Source: Acidobacteriota bacterium (GTDB lineage: Bacteria; Acidobacteriota; Terriglobia; Acidiferrales; UBA7541). From it: DNA of 36,813 nucleotides. Numbering within the stretch: the stretch's first letter is position 1; each line of letters begins with the position of its first letter. The position numbers and the translations under genes were made by a program. The stretch spans positions 1 through 36,813 of the forward strand of contig QHYJ01000082.1 of NCBI GenBank assembly GCA_003223255.1, in the 5' to 3' direction. Shown piece by piece: positions 23,947-30,975 of this stretch. The notes below the pieces were generated by a model. It searched no databases. It was given only the letters and a program-made list of their open reading frames with translations, and was not told the origin of the DNA.

Positions 23947-24918
23947 GTGAACAAAAAACTGTTTGTAGTTGTTGCTGAGGTCGCCGTCGCGTTTTGGCTG
24001 GCGCCTTCCGCGTGTGCTTGGGGCTGCAAAGGACACCAAACCGTCGCGCTCATCGCGGAGAAACATCTCACTCCGGAAGCGCGGCAGTTGGTGGAGAAGC
24101 TGCTCGGCGAAAATCCCATTGATCCCACGCTAAAGCGCTGGTGCGGCAATGCTACTCCGGACCTCATGGTGGATGCTTCGACGTGGCCGGATGACGTGCG
24201 CAACGAGCGGCACAATGGCCCCTGGCATTACATCGACATTCCGCGGGGAACGCACAAAGGCTCGCTGGAGGAGTACTGTGGCCGCGACGGATGTGTGACG
24301 CGAACAATCGATGAACAGCGCGCTATATTGAAAGACCAATCTGCTGATCCAGTGAAACGCGCCGAAGCCATTCGCTATCTCATTCACTTTGCAGGCGACA
24401 TGCACCAGCCGCTGCACCTCATCAACAATGGCGACAATGGCGGAAACTGCGTTCCAGTGAAATATCTTCATCATGAGCCTCTGCCGAATCCACCGCATCC
24501 GGAGCGAGAAGACTACTCGCCGAATCTTCACCAGATTTGGGACACCGAGATCGTCGAGCGCGACATGGAAGGGTCCAATCCCCGCCGCTATGCCGATGAA
24601 CTGGATGAAAAATTCCGCGCGCAGAGCGCATCTTGGGAGGCTGCGGGGATTCACCTAGAGAGTTGGGCTTGGGAAGTCCACGAGCGGGCGGAAACGGAGG
24701 TGTACGACGCTTTTTCGGAGAGAATCGCGGCTGAACCGGATGTGAAACCGAAGAGCTGCTCGGATAACCACCACATCGGGAAACGCCTCTTCGAGAAGCA
24801 TTTGACGGTGGACGAAACTTACCAAAATAGAGCCGCAAAAGCCGTGGAGCTGGGCCTCGCGGAGGGGGGAGTGCGGCTGGCGATGATCCTCAAGGACGCT
24901 GCAAAGACGAATCCTTAG
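23947..24918 (+). CDS. Exported S1/P1-type zinc nuclease
   Basis: A 323-residue secreted nuclease that cuts single-stranded DNA and RNA and removes 3' phosphates. The signal peptide (residues 1-24) ends in ACA, so the mature protein begins at tryptophan (WGCKGHQ), the N-terminal zinc ligand of this family. Other ligands are visible: the aspartate in ASTWPDD, the histidine in GPWHYIDIP, HFAGDMHQPLHLINNGDNGGN, and NLHQIWDTEIV. All three zinc sites therefore look complete. The GTG at 23947 is chosen because it begins the signal peptide; upstream codons of the open frame overlap the transporter gene. It likely scavenges phosphate and nucleosides from outside DNA or RNA, as could the PafA-like enzyme in this window. 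Confidence 0.92.
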   Translation: MNKKLFVVVAEVAVAFWLAPSACAWGCKGHQTVALIAEKHLTPEARQLVEKLLGENPIDPTLKRWCGNATPDLMVDASTWPDDVRNERHNGPWHYIDIPRGTHKGSLEEYCGRDGCVTRTIDEQRAILKDQSADPVKRAEAIRYLIHFAGDMHQPLHLINNGDNGGNCVPVKYLHHEPLPNPPHPEREDYSPNLHQIWDTEIVERDMEGSNPRRYADELDEKFRAQSASWEAAGIHLESWAWEVHERAETEVYDAFSERIAAEPDVKPKSCSDNHHIGKRLFEKHLTVDETYQNRAAKAVELGLAEGGVRLAMILKDAAKTNP

Positions 24919-25174
24919 TCGGGGTTGCCACTAGACAAGCACTACATTCCGGTGGGACAGATGCCAGGGATCATCCTGCTTCTTTTGATTACTTACTGGA
25001 AGCAACCAGAACACCAAGCACTTGCCGTTGGCCATGTGCTTGATAAACTGCGCGATAGTCAGGATGCGAACACGATCGCATCACCAAGTTCCCCTGCGGG
25101 CCCGATCCTCTCGCCAGCAGGAATTGCCCTTCCCCACGAACGCCTTCCCCGTTCTGAAAGAACCACGTCGTTTG

Positions 25175-26401
25175 ATGGCTCCTCGACCGGCCCTTGAGCA
25201 TCTGCTTGCGGCTCTTCTCCAGTCCTCTGAGGAAGCGGTGGTTACCCTCTCGCCTAAGGGGACGATAGAGACCTGGAGTGCTGGAGCAGAACGCCTTTAT
25301 GGGTACGGCGCCGAGGAGATCATCGGCGAATCCGTGGGCCGGGTTCTTCCGGTCTATGAATCGCCGCGCTTGGAATCTCTGCTCTCTCAACGTGGGGACG
25401 AAGGCAGGCTTGTGGAGCTAGGGGAGCGTGTGCACAAGAACGGCTCAAGGATCCTTCTGGCGATACGCCGAAGCGTGATTCGCGGCGACCATGGCGAAGC
25501 GGAAGGAATTCTCGAGATGGCACATGCGCTCGACCCCCATGAAGCATTGTGGTCGTTGGAAGAAGCGCCGCTTCGCCTATTAATGGAGCAGGTGCCAGGG
25601 CTCCTGTGGATCACCGACCAGAATCTGAAAATCTCTTCGCATTGGGGTTCCGGGTTGTCGGCAACCAAGATTCGCCAAGGTTCTCTTGTGGGACAAGACG
25701 TTCGTGAATTCCTGGGAGCGGCCGATCCACACGCGACACCCATTGCTGAGCATCATTCCGCTCTTCGCGGAGTGGTCTCGCATTTTGAGTATGACTGGAA
25801 GAGCAGTGTGCTGGAGATCCGCGTGGGGCCGCTGCGCTCGTCTTCCGGTCAAATTATGGGATGCTTGGGCGTTGCTCTGGACGTCACGGACCGTAAAAAA
25901 ACAGAAGAGCAGGCCCGCTATCAAGCGCGTCATGATGGGTTGACGGGGCTGGCGAATTATCGCGAATTCATGGACCGGCTTGAGCGAGAAGTGCGCCGCG
26001 CGGAACGCAGCCACCGTTCCTTTGCACTCTTGCTTTTGGATCTCGACGAATTGAAGCGCATTAACGATCTGCAAGGGCACCTGGCGGGCAACCGCGCGCT
26101 TCGCCGGCTCGCGGCAGTCATGAATGAACATTGCCGTTCGACGGACCTGGCGGCGCGCTACGGCGGCGACGAATTTGCCGTGATCCTCATCGACTCCGAC
26201 CGCAGAATGGCGGAAAACGTCGCGCAGCGCATCGAACGGCGGTTGCATTCCGAACAAAACAGGCCGCAGCTCAGTGTCAGTATCGGCATTGGCGTTTACC
26301 CGGACGACGGCAGAACGCCGGCCGAAATGATCGAAGCCGCCGATCAGCGCCTTTATCGTCGCAAGAAAGACCCGACGCAACGAGGTGTTTCCGCTCGCTG
26401 A
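25175..26401 (+). CDS. Diguanylate cyclase with two PAS sensor domains
   Basis: A 408-residue soluble signalling protein. The first PAS domain spans about 10-135 (SSEEAVVTLSPKGTIETWSAGAERLYGYGAEE). The second spans about 145-275 (LLMEQVPGLLWITDQNLKIS, ending CLGVALDVTDRKKTEEQ). A GGDEF domain at about 285-400 follows, with DGLTGLANYREF, LLLDLDELKRIND, an intact GGDEF motif (330-334), and an inhibitory RxxD site (321-324) five residues ahead of it. It should make c-di-GMP and be product-inhibited. No membrane segment is seen. The ATG at 25175 is chosen because it precedes the first PAS helix directly; the frame is open to 25022. A possible receptor for its product is the PilZ protein at the other end of the window, which is speculation. 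Confidence 0.92.
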   Translation: MAPRPALEHLLAALLQSSEEAVVTLSPKGTIETWSAGAERLYGYGAEEIIGESVGRVLPVYESPRLESLLSQRGDEGRLVELGERVHKNGSRILLAIRRSVIRGDHGEAEGILEMAHALDPHEALWSLEEAPLRLLMEQVPGLLWITDQNLKISSHWGSGLSATKIRQGSLVGQDVREFLGAADPHATPIAEHHSALRGVVSHFEYDWKSSVLEIRVGPLRSSSGQIMGCLGVALDVTDRKKTEEQARYQARHDGLTGLANYREFMDRLEREVRRAERSHRSFALLLLDLDELKRINDLQGHLAGNRALRRLAAVMNEHCRSTDLAARYGGDEFAVILIDSDRRMAENVAQRIERRLHSEQNRPQLSVSIGIGVYPDDGRTPAEMIEAADQRLYRRKKDPTQRGVSAR

Positions 26402-26446
26402 TGATCTAATCAGGGGATGCAGACTCTAGTTTTGTGCTTGGGCTGA

Positions 26447-26704
26447 TTAGGATTGCCTATAGCTGATAACCAGGTCGGCCCGGGTGACGAACGCCAGCCC
26501 GGTTTCGGCAGGAAACTCGATATCGCCCGTGGCTGCGGCGCCAGCCGTACCGGCGCCTGCGCCCGCGAGTGCGCCAATGGCTGCTCCACCGGCGGCGCCC
26601 CCGCCAATGAATCCGGCATCGCGCTTTCCCTTCCCTTTTCCCTTCTGCCGGCAGAGTTGGTGGCCACAAGGAATGAAATGCTTGGACAGGCTGCGCGTCC
26701 CGCG
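26447..26704 (-). pseudogene. C-terminal remnant of a glycine-zipper protein after panC
   Basis: In the same frame as panC and directly after its TAG stop, 85 codons stay open without a start codon. They read GKGKGKRDAGFIGGGAAGGA, then AIGALAGAGAGTAGAAATG, then DIEFPAETGLAF. The alternating G/A-x3-G pattern is a glycine zipper, followed by the tail common to small acidobacterial envelope proteins of this class. The N-terminal signal peptide and start are absent, so this is a decayed end of a gene. The bases between 26402 and 26446 hold nothing recognisable. Confidence 0.65.
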
Positions 26705-27586
26705 CTAAAGATGAAACGCGAGCTCGTCGGAACCGGGAGATCCCGGTTCGAGGTACAGATTGTCGATCAAGCGTGTTTTGCCGATGAACACCGCGAGGAG
26801 CACGTAGCCGGCCTTGCTGACACGCGCGACCGGCTCGAAGTCCTCGGCGTTCACGATCTCCACATAGTCGACCACCGCGAGCCGTTCGGAAGCGAGTTTG
26901 CGCCGCACACCAGATTGCAGGTGAAGCGCGTCGCGCTCCCCCGCCTCGAGCTCTTTTTTCGCAAGTTCCAGGGATTGGTACAGAACGGTCGCGGCCTTGC
27001 GCTCCTCTGGGTTCAAGTAAAGGTTGCGCGAAGATAGCGCCAGGCCATCCGGCTCGCGGACGATGGGGCAAACGACGATTTCCGAATCGAGATTCAGGTC
27101 ACGCGCCATTTGCGAGATGAGCCGCGCCTGCTGTGCATCCTTTCTCCCGAAATAGGCTCGATGCGGCTGCACGATTTGCAGCAGCTTCATCACCACGGTT
27201 GTGACGCCGCGAAAATGCCCGGGCCGCGACCGTCCTTCGAGCCTTTCGCTGAGTCCTTCCACGTGAACATAGGTTGAAAAGCTCTTCGGATAAACTTCGG
27301 CAGCTTCCGGCGCAAATAAAGCGTCGACGCCTGCTTGTTTCAGCTTTTCGCAGTCGCTCTCGAACGTCCGAGGGTACTTGGCAAAATCTTCGTTGGGGCC
27401 GAATTGTTTTGGATTGACGAAAATGGAAGCGATTACCGGAGAACATTCTCTCTTTGCTCTCACGATCAGCGATGTGTGGCCTGCATGCAGCGCTCCCATC
27501 GTCGGCACCAGGCCGACAATGCGGCCTCCCGCGCGCGCTTGCCGCGCTACCTCCTTCATCCACGCGATCGTTCGGATGGTCTCCAC
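26705..27586 (-). CDS. panC: Pantothenate synthetase PanC
   Basis: A 293-residue enzyme that joins pantoate and beta-alanine with ATP to make pantothenate. The nucleotide-binding motif PTMGALHAGH (28-37), the pantoate loop IFVNPKQFGPNEDFAKYPR, RPGHFRGVTTVVMKL, FGRKDAQQ (146-153) and VREPDGLALSSRN are all present. Length is normal. It lies 18 bp after the DinB-fold gene and downstream of panB on the same strand, so the pantothenate pathway is grouped here. No panD is in the window. Confidence 0.96.
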   Translation of the reverse strand: METIRTIAWMKEVARQARAGGRIVGLVPTMGALHAGHTSLIVRAKRECSPVIASIFVNPKQFGPNEDFAKYPRTFESDCEKLKQAGVDALFAPEAAEVYPKSFSTYVHVEGLSERLEGRSRPGHFRGVTTVVMKLLQIVQPHRAYFGRKDAQQARLISQMARDLNLDSEIVVCPIVREPDGLALSSRNLYLNPEERKAATVLYQSLELAKKELEAGERDALHLQSGVRRKLASERLAVVDYVEIVNAEDFEPVARVSKAGYVLLAVFIGKTRLIDNLYLEPGSPGSDELAFHL

Positions 27587-27604
27587 AAAAAGGGGACTGG
27601 AAAA

Positions 27605-28114
27605 CTATGCGCCTGCCGCTACCGCGCGCTCGCGGTAAAAGTGCATCAGGTCCGTCAAGATGGGCTCCACACCGAGCTGCCGCAAAAGAGTGGTAACCTG
27701 TCCGCGATGGTATGTTCCGTGATTCACCAGGTGCTGCATCGATTGCCATAGCGGATTCTTGTACACGCCGAACTTCAGCGTCTTGTATTCCATCACGCGG
27801 TCGAGGTCCGCCTGCGTCAACCCTCGCACAAAACTCAGCAGCCCCGGTTCAAACTCGGTCCAACGCTCCTGCAGGCTCTTGAGGTCGGGAAATTGTCCTG
27901 TGTCTGGCAAGGAAGACGGCGAACGGCCCTGGAAACGTTCCAGCCAAAGCCATTCCGCTCCGTAAATGTGCGCCAGCGTATCGCGAATTGAGCCGAAGCT
28001 CGAGCCCATCGGTTTTACGAACTGCTCCGGCGCGAGTTTGGAAGCTGCTTGCAACTGCCGATGATTCGCCCAGGCATTATAGTCATACAGCGTGCGCATT
28101 TCTTCCGGTGACAT
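27605..28114 (-). CDS. DinB-family putative metal-dependent protein
   Basis: A 169-residue four-helix-bundle protein of the DinB/YfiT type. The likely metal triad is H49 (DTLAHIYGAEWLW), H132 and H136 (HLVNHGTYHRGQV), the family pattern. DinB-fold enzymes include thiol transferases (bacillithiol, mycothiol) and many of unknown role. The start ATG has GGAGG five bases upstream; the longer open frame upstream is not needed. It sits between panB and panC in a same-strand cluster with small gaps (110 and 18 bp), so it is likely co-expressed with them; a link to pantothenate or CoA is inference from position. Confidence 0.9.
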   Translation of the reverse strand: MSPEEMRTLYDYNAWANHRQLQAASKLAPEQFVKPMGSSFGSIRDTLAHIYGAEWLWLERFQGRSPSSLPDTGQFPDLKSLQERWTEFEPGLLSFVRGLTQADLDRVMEYKTLKFGVYKNPLWQSMQHLVNHGTYHRGQVTTLLRQLGVEPILTDLMHFYRERAVAAGA

Positions 28115-28224
28115 CTGCTCCTCCCTTTGGCTTGCAGCGGAATTGTAGTTGATTAACTTTCCGACGAAAGCGCGGCTTCGCGCTCCCAATGATTTTGGGA
28201 AGCGAGAACCTGTTGGTTTGCTTT

Positions 28225-29127
28225 CTACCAATCGCCGTCGATATTGACCGGAGCTTCTTTCTCTTCCTTCGCCACTTGCGGCGCGTGATAGGACTCTGCA
28301 TCCGAGGGAAATTCGCCGCTCTGCACGTCATCGCAATACTGACGCACCGCGCTCGAGATGATTTCTCCGACGCTGGCATATTGCCGAGCAAATTTCGGCA
28401 ATGGATTGAAGGTCAGCCCCAGAAGGTCATGCAGCACCAGCACTTGCCCATCGCAATCGGGTCCCGCGCCGATCCCGATCGTCGGAATGCGCACTTCCCG
28501 CGTGATCTGCGCCGCCAGTTCGCGCGGCACCGCTTCCAGCACCACCGCAAACGCGCCCGCACCCTCCACGGCGCGCGCATCGCGAACCAACTGCTGCGCC
28601 GCGTCCGGCGTTTTTCCCTGCACGCGGTACCCGCCAAGCGCGTTTACCGACTGCGGCGTCAAGCCCACGTGCCCCATCACCGGAATTTCCGCTTCGGTGA
28701 GCCGAGCGATCAGCTCCAGCCGCCGCTCCCCGCCCTCCACTTTCACCGCCTCCGCTCCGGCTTCTTTCACGAAGCGCACGGCGTTGCGCAGCGACTCGCC
28801 CGTATCGGTGTGATAGCTTCCGAAAGGCATGTCCGCTACCAGCAGCGCGCGCCGCGTGCCGCGCCGCACCGCCCGCGTGTGATGCAACATGTCTTCGAGA
28901 GTCACCGGCAGCGTGCTTTCGTGGCCCAGCACCACCATGCCCAGCGAGTCGCCGACGAGAATCACGTCCACGCCGGCTTCATCGACCAGCCGCGCGGTCG
29001 GGTAGTCGTAGGCCGTCAGGCAAGTGATCTTAATTGTTTTGGAAAGGAAGCCCGCCGCCTGATTCTTGCGCTGCAGGATCCCAGGGACGGTGATTTTGCC
29101 GTTCCCGGGATTAGGAACAACACTCAT
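28225..29127 (-). CDS. panB: 3-methyl-2-oxobutanoate hydroxymethyltransferase PanB
   Basis: A 300-residue TIM-barrel enzyme that makes ketopantoate from ketoisovalerate and methylene-tetrahydrofolate. Motifs seen are ITCLTAYDYPTARLVDEAG, VDVILVGDSLGMVVLGHEST (metal ligand D60), LLVADMPFGSY (D99), VKVEGG (129-133), IPVMGHVGLTPQSVNALGGY, a likely catalytic glutamate in VLEAVP, and IPTIGIGAGPDCDGQVLVLHDLLG. The start ATG at 29127 is chosen because GGAGG lies five bases upstream; the frame stays open past it but would overlap the divergent gene. It is followed by the DinB-fold gene and panC on the same strand. Confidence 0.96.
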   Translation of the reverse strand: MSVVPNPGNGKITVPGILQRKNQAAGFLSKTIKITCLTAYDYPTARLVDEAGVDVILVGDSLGMVVLGHESTLPVTLEDMLHHTRAVRRGTRRALLVADMPFGSYHTDTGESLRNAVRFVKEAGAEAVKVEGGERRLELIARLTEAEIPVMGHVGLTPQSVNALGGYRVQGKTPDAAQQLVRDARAVEGAGAFAVVLEAVPRELAAQITREVRIPTIGIGAGPDCDGQVLVLHDLLGLTFNPLPKFARQYASVGEIISSAVRQYCDDVQSGEFPSDAESYHAPQVAKEEKEAPVNIDGDW

Positions 29128-29321
29128 TTTGGCCTCCGGTGCCGCTCCCTGACTGCAGGATGCGGCCCTGTACCCTCTGACTTGGCAAGAATAACAAAGG
29201 TTCGATGCGCCGCGCCAGAAATTTCGATAGCTGCTTGCGGTGTCTTTTGGAAATGAAGCGGCCGCCCAATAGCACGGCCGTTCGAGGTGTAAGATACGGG
29301 GAATCGGGGAGCCGATTATGC

Positions 29322-29370
29322 TTGACAAGGCCATGTACTTTGCAATATAAAGTACTCTATGGAGGCGCCC
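29322..29370 (+). promoter_or_regulatory. Promoter with palindromic operator and ribosome site for the small membrane protein gene
   Basis: TTGACA (29322-29327) and TATAAA (29346-29351) form a sigma-70-type promoter with 18-base spacing. Perfect inverted arms GTACTTT and AAAGTAC, seven bases apart (29335-29355), cover the -10 element, as expected for a repressor site. GGAGG (29361-29365) stands five bases before the ATG at 29371, so the leader is very short. Confidence 0.7.
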
Positions 29371-29772
29371 ATGCCGCATCCCGCTAGCCCTTCTAAGCTT
29401 TTGGCCGTCGCCATCTCGGAATGGCTGCTCGTTTTGCCTTCGGCTCTGCTTCTTGCAACCGCTGCCTTGCGACTGATGCAGCCGCGCCAATACGAGCCCG
29501 CTCGAACGAGTTGGGTCATCTTTGAGTGGGCCACCACGCACATCTCGCATGCTGGCGCGGGCCTGCTGTTTATCGGCTTGCCGGCCCTCGCGGTTGTGGT
29601 TGGCGGCCTTGTGCTGTGGATGCTGTGGCGCGGAAATGAAACTCTGCGCCAGGACCTCGCGGCGGCACTAGCAAGCCTTGGACGGCATCTGGCTATCGCC
29701 GTTCTGGCTACAGGGACGTTACTTGCCGGCGCGATTCTCGCCGCTGTTCTTCTTCACATCATCACTGACTAA
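29371..29772 (+). CDS. Small polytopic membrane protein of unknown function
   Basis: I do not recognise the family. The 133-residue product has three hydrophobic segments: about 9-33 (LAVAISEWLLVLPSALLLAT), 57-80 (GLLFIGLPALAVVVGGLVLWML) and 100-128 (HLAIAVLATGTLLAGAILAAVLL). A polar loop (MQPRQYEPARTSWVIFEWATTHISH) and a short basic/acidic loop separate them. I use the second ATG, 29371, because GGAGG is placed correctly for it; the first ATG (29359) lies within the ribosome site. The gene is alone and has a strong-looking, probably repressed promoter, which suggests a conditional role. The convergent glycosyltransferase gene ends 53 bp away. Confidence 0.8.
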   Translation: MPHPASPSKLLAVAISEWLLVLPSALLLATAALRLMQPRQYEPARTSWVIFEWATTHISHAGAGLLFIGLPALAVVVGGLVLWMLWRGNETLRQDLAAALASLGRHLAIAVLATGTLLAGAILAAVLLHIITD

Positions 29773-29825
29773 TCTGCATTTGGAAATCTTAGCGCGGTAG
29801 TTGCACTTGGAATTCTTGGCGTGAC

Positions 29826-30944
29826 TTAGGTCTTTTGGGGCGTTTGGGAGCGGCCTTTCCATTGGCCGCCGCGGCCAAGCCAGTAGCGCACGGCGGAAAC
29901 GCAGGTCGCGTAGGCGTAGAAGGTAGCGGCAAGGGTTAACGTCAGCGCCCAGAAAAATCTCAGATTGTAGAATCGCACCGTCACGCCATAAGAAACCGCC
30001 ATCAAGCAAATCGCCGTCGCCGCCAGAAACCAGCCGGGACCTTCGCCTTCGAAGAAAGAAATCAACGGTAATATGTAAGTCGCGAACAGAGCGATCAAGG
30101 TTGCGATCAAAAGGAAAAAAGAGTAGCGGAGCTCGGTGAAGGCCGTGCGCGCAATCATGTCGCGAATTTCCGCGAAGCTGCCGCTACCGCGCAGGCTCAT
30201 ACTGGACCGAGTTACGCCCAGCCAGATCTTCCTGCCCTTTCTTTTCACTGCACGCGCAAGGGCACAATCGTCAATGACTTCACTCCCAAGCGCTTCCATG
30301 CCACCAATCCGCTCCAGCGCCGTGCGCCGCAACAAAATGCAGCCGCCCGCCGCACCGGCGGTGTACGCCTTGGGATCGGCAACCCAATTGGGCGGATAGA
30401 GCATCAAGAAAAAATAAAGAAATGGCGGAATCAGCAGCCGTTCCGGAAATGTTTTCGCTTCCAGCAGCGCCATCAGTGACGCCATATCGAGCGAGTGCTT
30501 CTCCGCACGGAACTCCGCATCTGCAAACCAGAAATAGTCCGCTGCTCTTCCCCTGGCGGCCGCAATTCCTTCGTTCATGGCCCAGACTTTTCCGGCCCAA
30601 CCGGGCGGGAGCTTTTCGGGCAGCTGGACTGTGACGCGGCCACCGGCGCTTGAGTCTTGCGCAGCTTTCCGCGCAAGGTCCGCGGTGCCATCACAGCTCT
30701 GATCGTCCACGACCACGATGGAAAATTCGCCGGGATAATCCTGGTGCACCAGGGAAGTAACAGAACGCGCAATGGTTTCCGCTTCGTTGCGCGCGGGAAC
30801 GATCGCAACGACGCTTGGCCACCGAGGGAGAGGCTCTGGCTCGATGGTGTCTTCGCGGAGTTGCCAGAAACTTCCGCGGGCGAAAAAAAGATACAGCCAG
30901 ATGGCCAGCGGAATCGTGGGGATGAGTGTTGATGTCAGAGGCAC
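29826..30944 (-). CDS. Family 2 glycosyltransferase, HpnB-like (hopanoid-associated)
   Basis: A 372-residue membrane-bound glycosyltransferase. Order: an N-terminal hydrophobic helix; the GT-A start VVAIVPARNEAETIARSVTSL; VVVDDQSCDGTADLA; PPGWAGKVWAMNEGIAAA; the acidic motif WFADAEF; then ERLLIPPFLYFFLMLYPPNWV, GGCILLRRTALERIGG, EVIDDCALARAVKRKGRKIWLG and, finally, three C-terminal membrane helices. The pattern GGCILLRR with VIDDCALAR is typical of HpnB proteins of hopanoid clusters, although the sugar and acceptor are not certain. After FADAEF the loop to SLDMASLM is only about seven residues, shorter than I expect, so an in-frame deletion is possible. No squalene-hopene cyclase is in the window. 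Confidence 0.85.
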   Translation of the reverse strand: MPLTSTLIPTIPLAIWLYLFFARGSFWQLREDTIEPEPLPRWPSVVAIVPARNEAETIARSVTSLVHQDYPGEFSIVVVDDQSCDGTADLARKAAQDSSAGGRVTVQLPEKLPPGWAGKVWAMNEGIAAARGRAADYFWFADAEFRAEKHSLDMASLMALLEAKTFPERLLIPPFLYFFLMLYPPNWVADPKAYTAGAAGGCILLRRTALERIGGMEALGSEVIDDCALARAVKRKGRKIWLGVTRSSMSLRGSGSFAEIRDMIARTAFTELRYSFFLLIATLIALFATYILPLISFFEGEGPGWFLAATAICLMAVSYGVTVRFYNLRFFWALTLTLAATFYAYATCVSAVRYWLGRGGQWKGRSQTPQKT

Positions 30945-30975
30945 GCTCTATTGTGCAACAAGGCGGCGAAGAGAG

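Noticed and set aside
26453-27037. Plus-strand reading frame opposite panC and the glycine-zipper remnant
   Set aside because: It is antisense to panC, has no recognisable domain, and the protein signal is clearly on the minus strand.
29128-29550. Upstream extension of panB
   Set aside because: It overlaps the promoter and start of the divergent membrane protein gene and shows no domain; panB has a perfect ribosome site at 29127.
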